15,701 nucleotides of DNA from JAQVSH01 sp964451605 (GTDB lineage: Bacteria > Bacteroidota > Bacteroidia > Bacteroidales > UBA4181): the NCBI GenBank assembly GCA_964451605.1, contig CAYVJA010000060.1, positions 1 to 15,701 of the forward strand, written 5' to 3'. Under the pieces are notes generated by a model. The model did not search any database. It was given only the letters and a program-made list of their open reading frames with translations, and was not told the DNA's origin. Positions 9,223-14,079 of this stretch are shown here, piece after piece. The stretch's first letter is position 1; every line of letters begins with the position of its first letter. The position numbers and the translations under genes are program-made.

Positions 9223-10362
9223 TCATGCTTCGAGCGCCTTCGCCAGATCTGCAATCAGGTCGTCGGCATCTTCGAGCCCCACCGAGAGTCGGATCAAATC
9301 GTCGGTGACTCCGATAGCCTGCCTCTGTGCTTCAGGAATGGATCCGTGGGTCATTGCCGGGGGATAACAGATCAATGATTCTACCCCGCCCAGACTCTCG
9401 GCCAGCGAAATGAGGGTAAGTTTCCTGAAGAGCTTATTTGCGTTGTTTCTGTTGCCATGCAGCAGCCGGAATGAAATCATTCCACTGTATCCGGACATCT
9501 GTTTGGTGGCAAGCAGATGATCGGGGTGCGAAGCCAATCCGGGATAATAGACTCCCGCTACCCCCGGGTGTTGCTCCAGAAACCGGGCCACAGTCAGTGC
9601 ATTCTCCTGGTGCTGCTTCATCCGGACTGCCAATGTTTTGATTCCCCGCAACATCAACCAGCTGTCGAACGGACCGGAAATGGCACCTGTGGCATTCTGC
9701 AGAAATTGTAGTTGTGCGTACCAGCTTTCGTCGTTCACAACGAGGGCACCACCTACCAGATCGGAGTGTCCGCCAATATATTTGGTGGTACTGTGCACCA
9801 CCAAATCGGCGCCCAGCTGCAAGGGCTGTTGAAAATAGGGTGAGGAAAAGGTATTGTCGACCACCACCTTTACCCCGTTTTTGTGCGCAATTTCCGAAAC
9901 CTTGGCAATATCGACAATACGCAACAGCGGATTGGTAGGCGACTCTATCCAGAACAGGCGGGTTTCGGGAAGCAGTGCCTTTTCGAATTCTACAGCAATG
10001 CCTCGCACATACGAAAATTGAATGCCATAGGGTTTGAATACCTGCTCAAACAATCTATAGGTTCCCCCGTACATATCCTCGGCCGCTACCACATGATCGC
10101 CGGGTTTTAGGGTAGAAAGCACAGCATGTTCTGCCGCCAGGCCTGAGGCAAAGGCCAGCCCGAATCGTCCGTTTTCGAGCGCTGCCAGGCACTCCTCGAG
10201 CGCCTGACGTGTGGGGTTACCGGTGCGGGAATATTCGAATCCCTTATGTTGGTTAATGGCCTCCTGGCGATAGGTGGAGGTCTGATAAATGGGCACTGTG
10301 ACGGCCCCTGTGGTTGCGTCGGGAGCCTGCCCTGCATGAATTGCCCTGGTTGCAAATTTCAT
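9223..10362 (-). CDS. Cystathionine gamma-lyase/gamma-synthase family PLP enzyme
   Basis: Cytosolic Cys/Met-metabolism PLP enzyme of 379 residues, the usual length of the family. The PLP lysine is K194 in HSTTKYIGGHSD. D169 (VVVDNTFSSPYF) is placed to bind the pyridine nitrogen, and Y44/R46 in EYSRTGNPT match the cofactor-binding loop shared across subunits. The SLGGVESL motif near the C-terminus is typical of gamma-elimination and gamma-replacement members. Sequence alone does not separate synthase (MetB) from lyase (MccB/CGL). The gene directly upstream codes a cystathionine beta-synthase-like enzyme, so I favour the lyase, giving a homocysteine-to-cysteine route. The reaction would be cystathionine to cysteine, 2-oxobutyrate and ammonia, with possible H2S release from cysteine or homocysteine. 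It starts 54 nt after the upstream stop and ends 30 nt before cusA. Confidence 0.92.
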   Translation of the reverse strand: MKFATRAIHAGQAPDATTGAVTVPIYQTSTYRQEAINQHKGFEYSRTGNPTRQALEECLAALENGRFGLAFASGLAAEHAVLSTLKPGDHVVAAEDMYGGTYRLFEQVFKPYGIQFSYVRGIAVEFEKALLPETRLFWIESPTNPLLRIVDIAKVSEIAHKNGVKVVVDNTFSSPYFQQPLQLGADLVVHSTTKYIGGHSDLVGGALVVNDESWYAQLQFLQNATGAISGPFDSWLMLRGIKTLAVRMKQHQENALTVARFLEQHPGVAGVYYPGLASHPDHLLATKQMSGYSGMISFRLLHGNRNNANKLFRKLTLISLAESLGGVESLICYPPAMTHGSIPEAQRQAIGVTDDLIRLSVGLEDADDLIADLAKALEA

Positions 10363-10386
10363 ATTGCGTTCGGTTTAGGTTCAGTT

Positions 10387-10403
10387 ATTTTATTAGATAA
10401 AAT
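10387..10403. other. Perfect 7-bp AT-only inverted repeat in the intergenic spacer
   Basis: ATTTTAT-TAG-ATAAAAT is a perfect inverted repeat with a 3-nt loop, between the beta-synthase-like gene and the lyase gene. It holds no G or C in the stem and no T tract after it, so terminator activity would be weak. A regulator-binding site or mRNA processing site are alternatives. No -7/-33 promoter match is seen in this 54-nt spacer. Confidence 0.3.
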
Positions 10404-10416
10404 TGGGTAATGAATC

Positions 10417-11412
10417 CTACGGAGTCTTCCTTGGGTTATTTTCGATCAACTCCTGGAAACCGTGGTCATGCAACCAGTCGTCGTTATACATCTTTGAAAG
10501 GTATTTACTGCCACTGTCGCATACAAAGGTGACCACGTTTTTGGGGTGTGGTTGTTCCCGGCAATATTTGATGGCGGCTGCCACCAGGGTGCCCGACGAA
10601 GATCCGGCCAGAATGCCCTCCGATCGCAACAACTGGCGCGCAATCGAGAAACTCTCTTCGTCGGTAATGGTAAAGGTTTTTTTGGTTAACGAGAAGTCGG
10701 CAATAGGGGGAATGAAATCCTCTCCAATCCCTTCGACATACCACGATCCGGCCTCGCCAAACGATCCTTTTGTAAGATAATCCGAAATGACCGACCCCTT
10801 TGGATCGGCGATGATCATCTCGACATCGGGCTTTGCCTTGCGAAAGAATCGGGTCAATCCGGTAAGCGTTCCCGACGATCCGATTCCGCACACCACGGCA
10901 TCGACTCTGCCCTCCAGTTGACGGAATATCTCCGGACCGGTAGTGGTTTCATGAGCCATCGGATTGGCCTCATTCTCAAATTGATTTACATAGAAAGCAT
11001 TGTGGGTCTCTTTGGCAATTCTTTCGGCCATATCCTGATAATATTCCGGGTGACCTTTTGCCACATCCGAGCGGGTAATAATTACCTCTGCCCCCATGGC
11101 ACGCAAATGATAGATCTTTTCTCTACTCATCTTATCGGGAATCACCAAAATCAGTTTGTATCCCTTTGCAGCGGCAACCAATGCCAGCCCCAGTCCGGTA
11201 TTGCCTGCGGTTGCCTCTACCAATACCGCTCCCGCTTTTATTCGTCCTGTACGTTCTGCCTCGGAGATCATCGAAAGACCGATGCGATCTTTAATGGATC
11301 CCCCCGGATTGACACTTTCCAGTTTTACATAGAGGTTACACAACCCGGTGTCGATTTTGTGCAGTTGAACCAAAGGGGTATTCCCAATCAACTTCAGCAC
11401 TGAATGCTCCAT
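10417..11412 (-). CDS. Cystathionine beta-synthase-like PLP enzyme (cysteine synthase fold, no Bateman domains)
   Basis: Fold-type II PLP enzyme, 331 residues from the ATG at 11412. An ATG further upstream at 11487 would add 25 atypical residues and would lie upstream of the predicted promoter -7 box, so it is not chosen. The PLP lysine is K41 in NPGGSIKDR. The substrate loop is ATAGNTGLGLA (about 67-77), the phosphate loop GIGSSGTLTGL, and GILAGSSSGT holds the serine facing the pyridine nitrogen. The TAGNTGLGLA form, EGIGEDFIPP and the tail CDSGSKYLSKMYNDDW fit bacterial cystathionine beta-synthases better than CysK. There is no C-terminal pair of regulatory CBS domains. Likely reaction: serine or O-acetylserine plus homocysteine to cystathionine. 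O-acetylserine sulfhydrylase activity is the main alternative. It is the first gene of the cysteine-copper string. Confidence 0.88.
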   Translation of the reverse strand: MEHSVLKLIGNTPLVQLHKIDTGLCNLYVKLESVNPGGSIKDRIGLSMISEAERTGRIKAGAVLVEATAGNTGLGLALVAAAKGYKLILVIPDKMSREKIYHLRAMGAEVIITRSDVAKGHPEYYQDMAERIAKETHNAFYVNQFENEANPMAHETTTGPEIFRQLEGRVDAVVCGIGSSGTLTGLTRFFRKAKPDVEMIIADPKGSVISDYLTKGSFGEAGSWYVEGIGEDFIPPIADFSLTKKTFTITDEESFSIARQLLRSEGILAGSSSGTLVAAAIKYCREQPHPKNVVTFVCDSGSKYLSKMYNDDWLHDHGFQELIENNPRKTP

Positions 11413-11461
11413 ACTTTTGCACGATAAATTTACGCCTTCACCCACGTGAAGAATTCTTTTG

Positions 11462-11492
11462 CAAAGGTACAAGTGACTGAAATACAATCAAT
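11462..11492 (-). promoter_or_regulatory. Bacteroidota-type promoter (-33 ATTG, -7 TACCTTTG) for the cysteine/copper gene string
   Basis: On the minus strand, ATTG (11492-11489) is followed after 19 nt by TACCTTTG (11469-11462). This fits the Bacteroides primary sigma consensus of TTTG or TTG at -33 and TAnnTTTG at -7, with a full match of the -7 box. It lies between the glycosyltransferase stop (11500) and the ATG at 11412, so the leader would be about 40-45 nt long. Transcription direction and position fit the five downstream genes. Confidence 0.7.
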
Positions 11493-11499
11493 ACCACGT

Positions 11500-12975
11500 T
11501 TATGGTATATCTGCCTTGTATTGTAGCAGGTAGAGCAGAATACGATTAGGGCTCTCTATTTTATGGTTGATGACAGTATCGGTCTGCAACAGTTCCGACT
11601 GTGACAGCAGCAGATCGAGATTCTCTGCATTGAGGGCCAACGTATTGAACTGTGCAACCAGAAAGGTTTCGCCGGGCTGCAGAAACTCCTGGGGTTGGTT
11701 ATACTGCCGAATCCCGGTAAAGGCGTCTACATTCGACATCTTTGCCTTTAACCAGCAGTGTTGCAGCCCGCTCCTGCCATTGTAGTAGAGCATGGGGCCG
11801 GCCGTGATTTCGGCAATATGCACCACCTTTTTTACCCCGGGATAGGTTTCGGAGATGTGTTCAATAGCCTGCTTATAAGGTCCGTACGAGAAGGTAAATA
11901 CAGAGGAAGAGACACTTACCCCCAGGGCCAGGATGAGTGCAGCCAGCGAACGGGCAACCCACCTCTTCTGCAGGCCTGCCAGCAAAAGGGCCAGGGGAAA
12001 GGCCGGAAGCAGGGCAATAGCCATGGCATAGCGTGAAAAGAGAATAGGTTGCGATACCAGCGAAATGGCGGTAACCCACAACAGAGTGCCCGCAAACAGC
12101 CCCACCGCCATCCGGACAGCTCGCTGATGCGCCTGGAGCGCCGGTGAGGCGCTGCGATAGAGAGCAAAACCCGCCAAACTCCAACAGAATGCCATCAGGG
12201 CGTAAGCCTGCCACGTTGTGGCGTAGGGATCGCTAAAGGGAGCGCCAAAGCAGGAGAGGAGAGTGGCCATACTCACCTCCGGCGCCCAGAAAGCCTGTTG
12301 CACCTTCTGCACCTGCACCCCCACCCACCACAACCAGGGGAGATAAAGCACCGCCGCAACCCCCATCGCATAAATGTGGTCTTTTTTATTCACCATTAAT
12401 CCAAACACCATTACATTGGCAATGAAAGCAGCAGCCAGGCTATAATAGTGCATATACATAGCCATGAGAGTAAAGAGCAGAAGATAAAGCAGATGACGCC
12501 GATTTCCGGTTTGCAGATATAACAGAGCATAGAGAAAGAGGCCGGTAACTGCAAAGGCGGCCCAGGTGTACATCCGTGCCTGATGCGAAAAGATAACCGG
12601 CATGGGAGTGGCCATCATCATCAGACAGAGGCAGAGTGCACCCCGCCTCCCGAAAAGCCTCTTCCCCACACAGTAACCTGTTACTATCGTAAGTAGCAGC
12701 GCAATCACTGAGAAGAGACGCAACGAATAGGCACTCTCCCCGGCCACCGCGGTGAACCCCTTCAACAACAGATAGTACAAAGGAGGGTGGAGGTCATTTT
12801 GTAATTTGGCCGGCAACTCCCATAGGGGGCCGTTAATCATCGTAAGCGTGTAGATTTCGTCGCTCCACAAATCGCTGAAATCCAAACGATAAAGGCAATA
12901 TGCCGAGAAGACCAAAAACAGAAACAGAAAGGGAAGATCGCCTTCCGATGCCATAGCACGAACCCATCTCTTCAT
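11500..12975 (-). CDS. Multi-pass GT-C glycosyltransferase, GT39/ArnT-like
   Basis: Integral membrane enzyme of 491 residues that would transfer a sugar from a polyprenyl-phosphate donor to a lipid, glycan or protein on the periplasmic side. The first TM helix is at about residues 14-30. It is followed by the GT-C acidic motif LWSDEIYTL (D39/E40) in the first outer loop, then NDLHPPLYYLLLK (61-72), and R86 in SLRLFS. SHQARMYTW (130-138) is another signature of this group. About ten further hydrophobic segments follow, and the last 130 or so residues look soluble. The gene ends 8 nt before the promoter of the cysteine genes and has no obvious functional tie to them. No good promoter is seen in the 100 nt upstream (12976-13074). 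Donor and acceptor are unknown. Confidence 0.85.
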   Translation of the reverse strand: MKRWVRAMASEGDLPFLFLFLVFSAYCLYRLDFSDLWSDEIYTLTMINGPLWELPAKLQNDLHPPLYYLLLKGFTAVAGESAYSLRLFSVIALLLTIVTGYCVGKRLFGRRGALCLCLMMMATPMPVIFSHQARMYTWAAFAVTGLFLYALLYLQTGNRRHLLYLLLFTLMAMYMHYYSLAAAFIANVMVFGLMVNKKDHIYAMGVAAVLYLPWLWWVGVQVQKVQQAFWAPEVSMATLLSCFGAPFSDPYATTWQAYALMAFCWSLAGFALYRSASPALQAHQRAVRMAVGLFAGTLLWVTAISLVSQPILFSRYAMAIALLPAFPLALLLAGLQKRWVARSLAALILALGVSVSSSVFTFSYGPYKQAIEHISETYPGVKKVVHIAEITAGPMLYYNGRSGLQHCWLKAKMSNVDAFTGIRQYNQPQEFLQPGETFLVAQFNTLALNAENLDLLLSQSELLQTDTVINHKIESPNRILLYLLQYKADIP

Positions 12976-13074
12976 TACGCAATTGTTTAATTACATGATT
13001 TTTATAGGACCCCCTGTTGTTAGAAAACCGAAAAGTACAAAAGTTTTTTCTGCATATAGACTAAATCTGTGCTG

Positions 13075-13720
13075 TCAGAGCGGTTTTACCGGAATGCAGA
13101 TGTCCACAATAAAGCGGTGTTCTTCGGCTTCTGAGTAGTGGTTGTGATATAACTCGCAGGTGCAACCCTCGAGGCCCTGCCCATGCAAACAACTTTTCGT
13201 ACGCCTGCCCAATCTGGTTAAAAGCCCCCATGTGGCGGCAGTAAATCAGGTTCATGGCCGGCATCTGTTTCACTTCAATTTTGGTGTCCATAATCAATAA
13301 CTGTTTAAGTTCGACACCGCAAAATTGCTCGTTCACCTGCAGGAACTGTTTCCCGATCTTGCGCATCGGTTTACAATTCTTGCTATATCGCACCCCGTCT
13401 TTAATAAAGATAGCCTTAGCCTGCTGCCTGAAAACCGAGGCACTGACCCCGAAATAATCCGAAAAGGCACGGCTGAACGACGAAACACTGCTAAAACCGC
13501 AGAGAAAAGCAATCTCACTCACAGGTACCCGGGGCGCATCCTGCAACAGCTGCGCCGCCTTTTCCAGCTTAATCCGCGACACAAAACCATTCGGCGTTTC
13601 GCCCACGATATAGGTAAAAATCCGGTGAAAATGATAAGGCGAAAACGAAGCAATCCTCGCCATCTCGGCCAGATCGACCGGCTTCTCCATATTCCGGCCA
13701 ATGTAATCCATCACCCGGTT
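13075..13720 (-). pseudogene. AraC-family/GyrI-like regulator, decayed (5' loss and internal frameshifting deletion)
   Basis: The open frame 13714-13061 holds a complete AraC-type DNA-binding domain: first helix-turn-helix at about residues 15-33 (LAEMARIASFSPYHFHRIF), second at about 65-89 (VSEIAFLCGFSSVSSFSRAF). A GyrI-like ligand domain starts at about residue 143 (DTKIEVKQMPAMNLIYC). It collapses after AWAGPRG (residue 183) into unrelated sequence. In another frame, 13170-13075 reads CELYHNHYSEAEEH and then FIVDICIPVKPL before TGA, which is the expected end of the GyrI-like domain. About 80 residues between these two pieces are missing. At the 5' end the gene-like sequence reaches only NRVMDYIGRNMEKP; just upstream the 8-bp tandem repeat begins and a TAG is in frame. 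GTG at 13714 or ATG at 13711 could still start a truncated protein with the DNA-binding domain. An assembly collapse is the alternative explanation. Confidence 0.8.
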
Positions 13721-13808
13721 GCTATAATGCTATAATGCTCTGGTGCTCTAGTGCTCTAGTGCTCTGGTGCTCTGGTGCTTTGGTGCTCTGGTGCTTTGGT
13801 GCTTTGGT
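13721..13808. repeat. 8-bp tandem repeat, 11 copies
   Basis: Eleven uninterrupted 8-bp units lie head to tail: two GCTATAAT, then variants GCTCTGGT, GCTCTAGT and GCTTTGGT. All units share GCT at positions 1-3 and T at position 8. The array begins where the AraC-like coding similarity ends and runs into GCTGCGCTTCGCGC. A single GCTCTAGT unit occurs in opposite orientation at 14033-14040. A unit that is not a multiple of three fits non-coding DNA prone to slippage. Confidence 0.93.
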
Positions 13809-13828
13809 GCTGCGCTTCGCGCAAATGG
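13801..13828 (+). repeat. Left arm of a 28-bp inverted repeat
   Basis: This arm matches the reverse complement of 14013-14040 at 25 of 28 positions. The arm overlaps the last tandem unit and contains GCGCTTCGCGC (13812-13822). The two arms enclose 184 bp. Confidence 0.88.
13812..13822. repeat. GCGC-TTC-GCGC mini-hairpin element
   Basis: GCGCTTCGCGC has a 4-bp GCGC stem with a 3-nt loop. Its complement contains GCGAAGC, known in the DNA-structure field as an extraordinarily stable mini-hairpin. It is the first of three copies here. Confidence 0.7.
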
Positions 13829-13853
13829 TTAATTAATGGTTAATGATTTAGTA

Positions 13854-13865
13854 CGCGCATGCGCG
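13854..13865. repeat. 12-bp perfect palindrome CGCGCATGCGCG
   Basis: This sequence equals its own reverse complement. It sits near the left end of the core between the two 28-bp arms, in otherwise AT-rich DNA. It could be an extra cruciform or binding site within the element. Confidence 0.6.
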
Positions 13866-14012
13866 CTAATGCTAAATTACAAATCTGCATACTTTTTAGA
13901 AAATAGAGTTTTCCAATCTTGCGATACTATTGCAAATATTCTACCTTCGGACATCTACAGAAATCTGCCTGTTTGGATAATTATCTCTCTTCGAAATGAC
14001 AAGTTTGACAAT

Positions 14013-14040
14013 CCATTCGCGCGAAGCGCAGCACTAGAGC
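14013..14040 (-). repeat. Right arm of the 28-bp inverted repeat
   Basis: This is the reverse complement of 13801-13828 with three mismatches. It carries GCGCGAAGCGC (14019-14029) and one unit of the 8-bp repeat in reverse orientation (ACTAGAGC, 14033-14040). Confidence 0.88.
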
Positions 14041-14044
14041 ATTT

Positions 14045-14055
14045 GCGCGAAGCGC
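14045..14055. repeat. Second right-side GCGC-GAA-GCGC mini-hairpin element
   Basis: GCGCGAAGCGC repeats the element at 14019-14029 after a 15-nt spacer. It is followed by CCATTAACCATT, whose reverse complement resembles the ATGGTTAAT copies at 13825-13845. The right flank is therefore a double version of the left. It ends a few bases before the GH2 start codon. Confidence 0.7.
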
Positions 14056-14079
14056 ATTCACCATTAACCATTCCCCGAT

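Larger units (their letters stand above)
13721..14079. other. Gene-free repeat-rich intergenic region
   Basis: This stretch of 359 bases between the broken regulator and the GH2 gene holds the 8-bp array, two inverted 28-bp arms, three GCGC-trinucleotide-GCGC elements, a 12-bp palindrome and ATGGTTAAT copies (13825-13833, 13837-13845), with the related CCATTAACCATT at 14061-14072. The core 13829-14012 has no convincing ORF and no transposase. A weak promoter-like TTG-N20-TACCTTCG (-7 part at 13942-13949) could serve the GH2 gene, but the -7 box is imperfect. Confidence 0.75.

Noticed and set aside
7852..9378. A 508-codon plus-strand frame opposite cusA
   Set aside because: It is antisense to a clear RND pump sequence, is rich in His, Arg and Tyr as antisense frames of such genes often are, and extends across the pump start into the lyase gene.
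12976..13074. Promoter for the glycosyltransferase (AACTTTTG and TACTTTTC in minus orientation)
   Set aside because: Each misses one base of TAnnTTTG and neither has a TTG or TTTG element about 19 nt upstream.
13829..14012. An insertion sequence with terminal inverted repeats
   Set aside because: The core is only 184 bp, codes for no transposase, and no target-site duplication is evident outside the arms. A non-autonomous element remains possible.
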